Virus record (IMG/VR): IMGVR_UViG_3300009184_000146
Span: 1-29,475 of that record
Reading direction: 5' to 3' (one strand)
From: a virus
DNA length: 29,475 nucleotides
The position numbers and the translations under genes are program-made. Below, in pieces: positions 1 to 6,851 of the stretch; within the stretch, counting starts at the first letter, position 1, and each line of letters starts with the position of its first letter. The notes under the pieces were generated by a model that made no database searches, had not been told where the DNA came from, and was given only the letters and a program-made list of their open reading frames with translations.

Positions 1-126
1 AAAAATAAATGTATTTCAAAAGAATAACTTTATAAAATAATATATATACAATAATATTTATTTTTTTGTCATTATGTTATATTACAATATTATTTCTTTT
101 TTTCAAATATTTTTGTTTCTTATAAT
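1..126. other. AT-rich leader region without a recognisable gene
   Basis: This stretch is almost pure A and T, with runs of T and alternating TA. No coding frame of useful length is visible. A TATAAT hexamer sits at 121-126, directly against the ATG of the next gene, but there is no good -35 hexamer 16-18 bases upstream (only a T run), so I do not call a promoter. The upstream end of this region is cut by the window. Confidence 0.5.
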
Positions 127-396
127 ATGGAAAATTCTTTAGAAGAAATAAACTTTTTAAAGAATATATTTAATGATTCTAACATGGATAATTTTTTTGA
201 GGAAGAATTATCTGATATTAAGAAAAAATTATTTTTAGTAAATATTATTGATAATTGTTTGTTTATTTCAAATAATAAGTTTGTTTTTTTTAATAATGCC
301 AAACAAAAATTTATGGAAAACAAAGATATACTATTACGTGATTATAAAATTGAAAGTTTGGTAATTGGAGATTTTATAGGTATATTTAAAGAATGA
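127..396 (+). CDS. small orphan protein (89 aa) preceding the PP-loop gene
   Basis: I do not recognise this family. The protein is 89 residues, with an acidic N-terminal half (residues about 4-35, rich in E, D and N), then a hydrophobic, Phe/Ile-rich middle and a Gly-Asp-Phe-Ile-Gly-Ile-Phe ending. No membrane segment or signal peptide is convincing. The ATG at 127 has no Shine-Dalgarno sequence; the upstream bases are T-rich and include TATAAT at 121-126, so a downstream ATG at 184 is an alternative. The stop overlaps the start of the next gene in an ATGA arrangement (393-396), which points to translational coupling and a shared function with the PP-loop protein. Coding status rests mainly on that overlap. 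Confidence 0.55.
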   Translation: MENSLEEINFLKNIFNDSNMDNFFEEELSDIKKKLFLVNIIDNCLFISNNKFVFFNNAKQKFMENKDILLRDYKIESLVIGDFIGIFKE

Positions 397-1550
397 AAAT
401 AACATATTTAAATTATAAAGATTTAAACACATCATTATTAAGATATGATACTGATCAGGTACAACCTTTTTTAGATTTATTAAATAGTCAAAAAGTATAT
501 AATTATTATTGTATTAAAGATATAATAACGATTGTATCTGATTTTGTATGCCGTTCAAATCTTTCTAAAAATTCATTTAAAAGGTCATTAGAAGATTACC
601 AAAGAATGCCTTTGTATGATGATAAATTTACTAAAAGTATATCAGACATATGTGATGAAAGAGCGTTAGAATTAGAAAAAAAAGTATTAGAAAATAATAA
701 AAAACTAATTGTTCAATGGTCTGGTGGAATAGATTCAACTGCAGTTTTGGTATCTATATTAAAAAACTTCTCAAAAGAAGCATTAGAACAAGTTAAAGTT
801 GCCTGTAGTCATATCAGTATTATGGAAAACAATACTTTTTTCTTAAATCATATTCACAATAAAGTTAAAATAGTCCATAATAATTGGAAATTTAAATCTG
901 ATAGTGATTTTTATTTTGTTGATGGTGAACCAGGTGATTTTTTATTTGGTTCTGAGTTTTGTATTAATCAATTTATGAGTAGATACCCAACAAAAACTTA
1001 TGAAAAATGGTCTAGTAACATGTCTATTTTAAGGCAGTTATTTAAACATAAAGAAAATATGTCTTTCTCAAATTGGTTTTTAAATGAACAGATAGAAAAT
1101 TTTAATAATGTTAATGTACCAGTAGAAACAGTTATGGATTTTTTCTGGTGGATTAATTTTGATAATAGATGGTCAGTTAAATCTTATGGTAAAATTATAG
1201 CTTATTTAGATTATAGTGATATGAATAAAGATAGTATTAACTTGATAATGAATAATGGTATTAATTTTTTCAATACTTCAGATTTTCAACAATGGAGTAT
1301 GTCAAAAAATAATACTGGAGAAAAAATAATTAAGAGCATCATTGATTATAAGATGCCATTAAAAAAATACATATACGAATTTGATAATAATGAATTCTAT
1401 TTAAATTTTAAAACAAAAGTAAATTCAAATTCTTTGTTTCCTAAATATAGTTTAGAAAAACCTATTTTAATACTAGATAACAATATAAGTTTTAATACTT
1501 TTAATATTATGTATTCATTACCTTATTTACAAGAATTAATATTGAACTAA
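393..1550 (+). CDS. asparagine-synthetase-like PP-loop ATP pyrophosphatase
   Basis: This 385-residue protein carries a PP-loop, SGGIDST at residues 110-116, after a beta strand (LIVQW). That is the ATP pyrophosphate-binding signature of the adenine-nucleotide alpha-hydrolase superfamily. A second motif, DGEPGDFLFGS at about 177-187, resembles the G-x-(G/A)-D-E-L-F-G-G loop of asparagine synthetase C-terminal domains, which supports that branch rather than a tRNA thiolation or NAD synthetase branch. There is no N-terminal Cys2 glutaminase domain, so it cannot use glutamine as classical AsnB does. The N-terminal 100 residues are not recognisable. The likely chemistry is adenylation of a carboxylate followed by amide or ring formation; the substrate is unknown. 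It overlaps the upstream 89-residue gene by ATGA and is convergent with the minus-strand operon, whose last gene overlaps its 3' end by 15 bases. Confidence 0.65.
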   Translation: MKITYLNYKDLNTSLLRYDTDQVQPFLDLLNSQKVYNYYCIKDIITIVSDFVCRSNLSKNSFKRSLEDYQRMPLYDDKFTKSISDICDERALELEKKVLENNKKLIVQWSGGIDSTAVLVSILKNFSKEALEQVKVACSHISIMENNTFFLNHIHNKVKIVHNNWKFKSDSDFYFVDGEPGDFLFGSEFCINQFMSRYPTKTYEKWSSNMSILRQLFKHKENMSFSNWFLNEQIENFNNVNVPVETVMDFFWWINFDNRWSVKSYGKIIAYLDYSDMNKDSINLIMNNGINFFNTSDFQQWSMSKNNTGEKIIKSIIDYKMPLKKYIYEFDNNEFYLNFKTKVNSNSLFPKYSLEKPILILDNNISFNTFNIMYSLPYLQELILN

Positions 1551-1868
1551 AACAATAGTTGTTATACCCGAATCTTTATATTGATTATTTCTATATGTTA
1601 AAGATTCTTGTATAATTAGATCAAGATTATATTCTTTTTTTGCATCAATATTAATAAAAGTTAATTCTATTGCTTCTAAAGCATTTGGATATACGGTATT
1701 TGCAATTTCTTCACCCGATAAACTTCTAATACTTAATTTACCTGTATCTATATATTTTTCTTGTCTATGAGTAACAAAATCTTCTGGAAAATTGTAATAC
1801 GGTATTGATTCACTATTTGCAGATTGTGATTCTGTTAAACTGTGAAATACGGTCGTCTTTACTGTCAT
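1536..1868 (-). CDS. orphan protein, last gene of the TRAP/DUF2061 operon
   Basis: This 110-residue protein is unrecognised. It is soluble-looking, with no membrane segment; the C-terminal half alternates hydrophobic and polar residues (for example IELTFINIDAKKEYNLDLII), which suggests a beta-sheet domain. The ATG at 1868 is preferred over a start at 1892 because a strong AAGGAGG (1879-1886 on the minus strand) lies at the right distance and because its A is the last base of the stop codon of the DUF2061 gene (TAATG). Its stop lies inside the 3' end of the plus-strand PP-loop gene. It is probably co-transcribed late with the TRAP-type protein. Confidence 0.6.
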   Translation of the reverse strand: MTVKTTVFHSLTESQSANSESIPYYNFPEDFVTHRQEKYIDTGKLSIRSLSGEEIANTVYPNALEAIELTFINIDAKKEYNLDLIIQESLTYRNNQYKDSGITTIVLVQY

Positions 1869-2104
1869 TATTCGGTTGCCTCCTTGGCCCAATCTGCTTT
1901 ATTCCAAGCACGTTCGTGGAAATAATAGAGAATACTATTCATTACAAGAGCAAAACCAGCGAAAGCTATACCTGCTTTCCAACTTCCACTGGTCCACCAT
2001 GCACCTGCAAAATTACTTAGTGTTACTGTTACTCTCCAAGATACTGCTTTAATAACACTACGATACGCTTTTTCATGCCACTTTGGTTTCTTAAATATAA
2101 ACAT
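1868..2104 (-). CDS. DUF2061 family small membrane protein
   Basis: This is a 78-residue membrane protein. The N-terminal part (K-A-Y-R-S-V-I-K-A-V-S-W-R) and the closing motif (YYFHERAWNK) match the DUF2061 pattern of R-S-x-x-K-A-x-S-W-R, two hydrophobic helices, then L-Y-Y-x-H-E-R-x-W. The helices lie at about residues 19-37 and 42-61. The family's function is unknown; in bacteria it is often encoded near sulfate-assimilation genes. The start is the ATG at 2104, with AGGAA six bases upstream; a TTG at 2110 would leave no spacing. It follows the TRAP-type gene after about 20 bases and overlaps the next gene by one base, so it is translated as part of the same operon. Confidence 0.75.
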   Translation of the reverse strand: MFIFKKPKWHEKAYRSVIKAVSWRVTVTLSNFAGAWWTSGSWKAGIAFAGFALVMNSILYYFHERAWNKADWAKEATE

Positions 2105-2124
2105 AATCAATTCCTATAATAAAA

Positions 2125-3069
2125 TTAAGCTGCTTTCTGAATACTCTCTACTAAACCTTTTGAAAAATAGTTTTCATATTTAGTATATACTTGTTTAGTA
2201 ATCTCTTTAAACTTATCTTGTTCTTGTTTAGGTAGATTAATAACTTTGATACCATCGGCAATACATCTTTGTTTTACCAATTCAACATCTTCAACTGCTT
2301 CAACTCTTTCTGCTTGTGCAGCTTCATAAGCGGCAGTTTTGATTGCTTGTTGATGTTCTGGCTTCAAACTATTCCAAAACTTCTCATTCATAACGATACC
2401 TGTTAAGAAGAGACTATGTTCGGTATTATTGACATATTCACATACTTCATTTTGATTCATACCATAAACACGAGGATAGGTACTTTCGCCACCTTCAATT
2501 AATCCAGAACGAACTTCTTGAGGAATGTTCTCGATAACCATTGGAACAGGAATAGCACCAACTGCTTCAAAAGTATCATATGCAATAGGTGACTTTTCAC
2601 TTACTCTTAGTTTTAGACCTTTAAAATCTTCAACTGCATTGATTGCTTGAGTTGATGGGATAATACGGAATCCACCACTATAGGTAAATGCCAATCCACG
2701 AACTGGACTATTTTCATTTAATCTATTGAGTAAATCTGCACCAATTTCGCCATCTAAAATCTTTTTGGCATGATCATGATCTTTAAATAAGAAAGGAAGG
2801 TCAAGAACATGCATATCTTTTAAGTATTTGCCTAATTGAGGTGTATAGGATTGAGTCATTTCTACACGACCAGATTCAACTTCCGCCAAAACATCATTAT
2901 GTGTTAATGGTTTTAAGGCGAATTCTAAAGCATTGTATTCTGATAGAGTATAAACATTAACATTTAACTCATTATTTGTTAGGGTTTTTAGTTTTTCTGA
3001 GAATTTATTTGCGGCTCTTAGAAATAATTCTAAAGGTTCATGAGCAATAACCCAATTAATTGTTGTCAT
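2125..3069 (-). CDS. TRAP transporter solute-binding protein (DctP family) without signal peptide
   Basis: This 314-residue protein resembles DctP-type periplasmic receptors of tripartite ATP-independent periplasmic transporters. The evidence is an N-terminal strand followed by a helix with K-F-S-E-K-L, the family block LKLRVSEKSP (about residues 152-161) with its conserved Arg, then PVPM, and a G-L-I-E-G-G-E-S segment matching the usual G-x-x-D-G-x-E-N. Family members bind organic acids in the periplasm. This copy starts directly at the mature domain: the ATG at 3069 follows AAGGAGAAAAA, and neither it nor an extension to 3090 gives a signal peptide. No TRAP permease genes are nearby. A minus-strand TATAAATA late box lies at 3113-3120, so expression should be late. 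It may be a soluble cytoplasmic ligand binder or a virion component. Confidence 0.8.
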   Translation of the reverse strand: MTTINWVIAHEPLELFLRAANKFSEKLKTLTNNELNVNVYTLSEYNALEFALKPLTHNDVLAEVESGRVEMTQSYTPQLGKYLKDMHVLDLPFLFKDHDHAKKILDGEIGADLLNRLNENSPVRGLAFTYSGGFRIIPSTQAINAVEDFKGLKLRVSEKSPIAYDTFEAVGAIPVPMVIENIPQEVRSGLIEGGESTYPRVYGMNQNEVCEYVNNTEHSLFLTGIVMNEKFWNSLKPEHQQAIKTAAYEAAQAERVEAVEDVELVKQRCIADGIKVINLPKQEQDKFKEITKQVYTKYENYFSKGLVESIQKAA

Positions 3070-3112
3070 TTTTTCTCCTTGGAAAGACAAGTGATATATA
3101 CATTATATATTC

Positions 3113-3120
3113 TATTTATA
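3113..3120 (-). promoter_or_regulatory. T4-type late promoter for the TRAP/DUF2061 operon
   Basis: The minus strand reads TATAAATA, the exact T4 late-promoter -10 box. Transcription would begin near 3107, about 38 bases before the ATG at 3069, leaving room for the AAGGAG ribosome site. It lies back to back with the plus-strand late-type box at 3139-3146. Confidence 0.65.
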
Positions 3121-3138
3121 TATTCAGGTTTCTAAAGA

Positions 3139-3146
3139 CATAAATA
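3139..3146 (+). promoter_or_regulatory. late-promoter-like box for the gp13 operon
   Basis: CATAAATA differs from the T4 late consensus TATAAATA in the first base only. It lies 28 bases upstream of the gp13 ATG in a short divergent intergenic region, where a late promoter for structural genes is expected. Confidence 0.5.
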
Positions 3147-3174
3147 ACAGTATAATTTATTTTTAGGTAAAAAC

Positions 3175-4128
3175 ATGGCAAAACCAACAACAAGAGCGCA
3201 ATTTAAAGACTATTGTTTACGTAGATTAGGTCATCCTGTTATACAAATTAATGTGGATGATGATCAAGTTGAAGATCGGATTGATGATGCTTTAGCATTT
3301 TTCCATGACTATCATTTTGATGGTTGTCAAAAAATGTTTATGAAACACAAAGTTACTCAAATAGATATAGACCGAAAATGGATTTATTGTCCCGATTCTG
3401 TATTGTTTGTTACCGGTGTATTGCCATTTGATAACTCAACATCATCTGTAAATATGTTTGACATGCGATATCAATTAAGATTACATGACCTCTATGACTT
3501 CACATCTGTATCCTATGTGTCATATGAGATTACAATGCAACATATTACCACATTGAATATGTTGTTTTCTGGTATGCCACAGTTTAGATTTAATCGGCAT
3601 ATGAATAAGATATTCCTTGATATTGATTGGTCAAGAGATGTAATGTTAAATGAATATCTAGTAATGGAATGTTATAGAAAATTGGATCCAGATACAATGA
3701 CTGTAGAAGGTACTGCAAATGTTGCTGCATCTAATGTTATGGTTGTAGGAACAGGTACAACATTTACAAGAGATATCTTAATTGGTGATGAAATCAATTT
3801 TGATACTCAAGTAAGAACAGTTGTTGAAATTAATTCTGATACTTCATTAAATGTTAGCAGTGCATTTACTACTACTAATACTGCAATAACATTAACTAAA
3901 GATGGCATCACAGATATTTGGAATGATAGATTTCTCAAGAAGTATGCTACAGAGAAAATTAAATATCAATGGGGTACCAATCTAAGTAAGTTTGCTGGTG
4001 TGCAATTACCTGGCGGTGTTACTTTAGATGGGCCAAGAATCATGCAAGAAGCGCAAGCAGAAATTGATAAGATTGAAGAAGAAATGCAATCATACAATGT
4101 ATTGCCAAATGAAATGTTTGTGGGATAA
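3175..4128 (+). CDS. gp13: gp13 neck protein
   Basis: This 317-residue protein is the T4 gp13-type neck protein, which with gp14 completes the filled head and joins it to the tail. The N-terminal part has the family sequence C-L-R-R-L-G followed by I-N-V-D-D-D-Q-V-E-D-R-I-D-D-A-L (about residues 14-40). Residues about 177-244 look like an inserted beta-rich module (G-T-A-N-V, V-G-T-G-T-T-F-T, I-G-D-E-I, then I-N-S-D-T-S-L-N-V) between two parts of the gp13 core; T4-type gp13 does not obviously need it. It is the first gene of the neck-terminase unit and overlaps gp14 by one base (TAATG). Confidence 0.88.
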   Translation: MAKPTTRAQFKDYCLRRLGHPVIQINVDDDQVEDRIDDALAFFHDYHFDGCQKMFMKHKVTQIDIDRKWIYCPDSVLFVTGVLPFDNSTSSVNMFDMRYQLRLHDLYDFTSVSYVSYEITMQHITTLNMLFSGMPQFRFNRHMNKIFLDIDWSRDVMLNEYLVMECYRKLDPDTMTVEGTANVAASNVMVVGTGTTFTRDILIGDEINFDTQVRTVVEINSDTSLNVSSAFTTTNTAITLTKDGITDIWNDRFLKKYATEKIKYQWGTNLSKFAGVQLPGGVTLDGPRIMQEAQAEIDKIEEEMQSYNVLPNEMFVG

Positions 4129-5021
4129 TGGCAACTAACTTTTATTTTAATAATTTTCCAATATCTCAAGTAACAAGTGAGCAATTACTTGTTGAAGATT
4201 TGGTTATTGAATCTATGCAAGTTAATGGTATGGATGTATTTTATCTTCCACGTTCAACTAGAGAATCGTTTGATTATCTTTACGGTGAAGATCCAATAAA
4301 AGAATATCGTAATGCATATCAAATGGAAATGTATCTTGAAAATGTTACAGGTATGGATGGTGAAGGAGATTTCATTTCTAAATTTGGTTTAGAAATTCGT
4401 GATGAATTAACTTTACTAATGTCACGTAGAAGATTTAAAGCAACAGTACCGCAACTTCGTCCTAACGAAGGTGATTTAATTTATATACCTTTAATTCAAA
4501 ATTTCTTTGAAATAACATTTGTAGAACATGAGAATGATCAGGCAATGTTTTATACATTGGGTCGTGGTCGTGGTGGTAATGTTTATGTGTATGCATTGAA
4601 GATGAAACAATTTGTGTTCTCTGAAGAACTTATCTCTACTGGTGTACCAGAAGTTGATAATCAAATCTTTGATTCATATAAGAGAACAAAACTTGCAGTT
4701 TCAAACACTGGTATTGGTGGAACATTTATAGTTGGTGAAACAGTATATCAAGGTTCAAGTTATAGCCAAGCAAATGCAAAAGCAATTGTTTATTCATGGC
4801 AACCAGAATCTGTCTTAAATGTTATACAATTAATTGGTAATTTTAAAACAGGAAATGTTATAGGTAATACAAGTTCTGCACAATATAACTTTATATCACA
4901 AAACACATCTACACAAGTTGATGGAAATATATTTGAAGATATGGCTGATAATGTTAATATTGAAGGTGAATCAGATGCAATAATAGATTTTAGTGAACAT
5001 AACCCATTTGGTGAACCGTAA
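4128..5021 (+). CDS. gp14: gp14 neck protein
   Basis: This 297-residue protein is the T4 gp14-type neck protein, partner of gp13 at the head-tail joint. It begins MATNFYFNNF and contains the conserved block F-Y-L-P-R followed by D-x-L-Y-G-E-D and then F-G-L-E-I-R-D-E, typical of marine gp14 proteins. The C-terminal third (about residues 197-270) carries a Gly-rich module with G-T-F-I-V-G-E-x-V-Y-Q-G and V-I-G-N-T-S-S-A-Q that resembles modules in gp13 and gp15. Its start overlaps the gp13 stop by one base, as does its stop with the gp15 start. Confidence 0.88.
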   Translation: MATNFYFNNFPISQVTSEQLLVEDLVIESMQVNGMDVFYLPRSTRESFDYLYGEDPIKEYRNAYQMEMYLENVTGMDGEGDFISKFGLEIRDELTLLMSRRRFKATVPQLRPNEGDLIYIPLIQNFFEITFVEHENDQAMFYTLGRGRGGNVYVYALKMKQFVFSEELISTGVPEVDNQIFDSYKRTKLAVSNTGIGGTFIVGETVYQGSSYSQANAKAIVYSWQPESVLNVIQLIGNFKTGNVIGNTSSAQYNFISQNTSTQVDGNIFEDMADNVNIEGESDAIIDFSEHNPFGEP

Positions 5022-6022
5022 TGTTAGGACAATCACATTTTGCACATAGAACAATCAGAAAGATTGTTGTAACTTTTGGTACATTATTTAATGATCTTGT
5101 TATTAAAAGATATGATAAAACTGGCGGAATAGAATATGAACAGATGAGAGTACCATTATCTTATGGTGCAAAAGAAAAATATATTACTAGATTAACTAGT
5201 GATCCAACATTAACTAAATCTATTGCCACTTCATTACCTAGAATGAGTTTTGATATGACTGGTATGTCATATGATAATTCTAGAAAACAAATATCATTAA
5301 TGAGAAATTACGCAGCAAATACTTCTGTTCATGGTATTGATGGACAATTTGTTCCTGTTCCATATAATTTTGATTTTTCATTATCAATATATGCAAGAAA
5401 TACAGAAGATGCAACACAAATAATAGAACAAATATTACCAAGTTTTACACCAGATTTAACGGTAACTGTTAATTTTGTTCCTAGAATAGGTTTAAAATAT
5501 GACGTACCTATCATACTAAATTCAGTTCAACCTTCTATAGATTATGAAGGTGATATGATGAATACTAGAATGATTATGTGGGATTTAACATTTACTGTAA
5601 AAGCATATATCTTTCCAAAAGTTAATGATGCATCAATTATTAGAGATGCTAATACTAATATCTATATTGATACACAAAAAAGAGATGCACAAAAAGTTTA
5701 TATTGACGTTGCAAATGGATTTGGAACTTTTGCAGTAGTTGAAACTGTTCGAGTAGAAGATAGTGATACCACAGGTAAAGTTATATATTTTAATACAGTT
5801 ACACAAAGTATGATACTTGAAGATTTAACAGAATTAATACAACCGGGAGATATTCTTCTTGGCGATAATTCAAATGCTAGATACACAGTCACACGAGTTG
5901 ACTTAAGTCCTATTAGAGTTGTTAATTATTATACAACATCAGACCCAAATAATGCAGAAGCATACGAAGATTACTCTTACGATGATACAATAACCTATTG
6001 GCCAGAAACTTTATTATTATAA
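5021..6022 (+). CDS. gp15: gp15 proximal tail sheath stabiliser
   Basis: This 333-residue protein matches T4 gp15 (272 aa), the protein that caps and stabilises the contracted and extended sheath at the neck. Recognisable features are the N-terminal M-L-G-Q-S-H-F-A-H-R-T-I-R, then K-R-Y-D-K-T-G, V-P-L-S-Y-G-A-K-E-K and M-T-G-M-S-Y-D-N-S-R-K. The extra length relative to T4 is mainly a C-terminal module at about residues 232-300 (F-G-T-F-A-V-V-E-T-V, and G-D-I-L-L-G-D-N-S-N-A-R). Position between gp14 and gp16 agrees with T4-like order. Confidence 0.88.
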   Translation: MLGQSHFAHRTIRKIVVTFGTLFNDLVIKRYDKTGGIEYEQMRVPLSYGAKEKYITRLTSDPTLTKSIATSLPRMSFDMTGMSYDNSRKQISLMRNYAANTSVHGIDGQFVPVPYNFDFSLSIYARNTEDATQIIEQILPSFTPDLTVTVNFVPRIGLKYDVPIILNSVQPSIDYEGDMMNTRMIMWDLTFTVKAYIFPKVNDASIIRDANTNIYIDTQKRDAQKVYIDVANGFGTFAVVETVRVEDSDTTGKVIYFNTVTQSMILEDLTELIQPGDILLGDNSNARYTVTRVDLSPIRVVNYYTTSDPNNAEAYEDYSYDDTITYWPETLLL

Positions 6023-6417
6023 TGAAAACTTTAGAAAAAAACTTATCAGAAATATTTGAAATTGAACCTACAGAAAAAATAGTAGAAGAAGTACCTGTAG
6101 TTATATCTATCAATAATGATGTTGAAACAGACTTTAATATTGCCAGAACAAACATTAATTCACTATTACAAAAAGGTAATGTTGCTGTTGATAATTTATT
6201 AAATGTGGCAAAAGAAACTGAACATCCAAGAGCATATGAAGTTGCTGCTAACTTAATTAAAACATTGGCAGACTTGAATAAAGATTTATTAGATATACAA
6301 AAGAAAAGAAAAGAATTAAACAACAATCAACCAACATCAGAAAAAACCGTTATAGATAAAGCAGTATTCATCGGTTCAACTACAGAGATGGTAAAATTAA
6401 TTAGGAGTAGTAAGTAA
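6022..6417 (+). CDS. gp16: gp16 terminase small subunit
   Basis: This 131-residue protein is the small terminase subunit, which regulates gp17 and helps initiate DNA packaging. The centre (about residues 38-98) has the gp16 pattern: F-N-I-A-R-x-N-I, then V-A-x-x-N-L-L-x-V-A, H-P-R-A-Y-E-V-A and L-I-K-T-L-A-D-L-N-K-D-L-L, consistent with the central helical oligomerisation domain. The start is the ATG at 6022, whose A is the last base of the gp15 stop; an in-frame start at 5998 would overlap gp15 more and lacks a ribosome site. Unlike in T4, the next gene is not gp17 but a Dps-like ferritin. Confidence 0.85.
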   Translation: MKTLEKNLSEIFEIEPTEKIVEEVPVVISINNDVETDFNIARTNINSLLQKGNVAVDNLLNVAKETEHPRAYEVAANLIKTLADLNKDLLDIQKKRKELNNNQPTSEKTVIDKAVFIGSTTEMVKLIRSSK

Positions 6418-6851
6418 TGGATCAACTAATTGAACAACTAAAAGTAATCTTAGCAACTAACTTTTGCCTTTACTTAAAGACACACAACTATCATTGGAAC
6501 ATTGAAGGTAAAGATTTTCCTCAATATCATTCTTTTCTTGATGAACTCTATAATGCTATTTGGATACAGACAGATGATATTGCAGAACATCTAAGAAGAT
6601 TAGATTCATATGCACCAGGTTCATTATCAAGATTTCAAGAGTTATCAGATATACAAGATGCAACAACAATACCAATGCCTTTATTAATGATGGCAGAAAT
6701 AAAAAATGATAATGATAGATACATTTATCATCTTCGTGCAGGTATTGTTGCAGCCGATCAAGCAAATGAACCAGCAGTATCTAATTTCTTACAAGACTTA
6801 TTAGGTAAACATCAAAAACATGCATGGATGTTGAGAAGTATTATTAAGTAA
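6417..6851 (+). CDS. dps: Dps-like ferritin (DNA-protection / iron-storage protein)
   Basis: This 144-residue protein is a Dps-family mini-ferritin. The inter-subunit ferroxidase ligands are all present: H26 in the Y-H-W-N motif, H38 in Y-H-S-F, and D53 and E57 in D-D-I-A-E. The length equals that of short Dps proteins and the whole four-helix bundle fits. Family members form 12-subunit cages that oxidise and store iron with peroxide, and some bind DNA; this one has no long Lys-rich N-terminal tail. It is inserted between terminase gp16 and gp17 with one-base TAATG overlaps on both sides, so it is translated in step with the packaging motor. Its role could be protection of phage DNA during packaging or control of iron and peroxide late in infection. 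Confidence 0.88.
   Translation: MDQLIEQLKVILATNFCLYLKTHNYHWNIEGKDFPQYHSFLDELYNAIWIQTDDIAEHLRRLDSYAPGSLSRFQELSDIQDATTIPMPLLMMAEIKNDNDRYIYHLRAGIVAADQANEPAVSNFLQDLLGKHQKHAWMLRSIIK

Noticed and set aside
1536-1550. Bidirectional terminator between the convergent PP-loop gene and the TRAP operon.
   Set aside because: The genes overlap by 15 bases and no stable hairpin with a T run is visible there.
3151-3156. TATAAT as a sigma-70 -10 box before gp13.
   Set aside because: No -35 hexamer lies 16-18 bases upstream; the region is AT-rich and a late-type box is closer to expectation.
5922-6326. 134-residue minus-strand open frame opposite gp15 and gp16.
   Set aside because: Both plus-strand genes are well supported and no promoter or ribosome site serves the minus frame.
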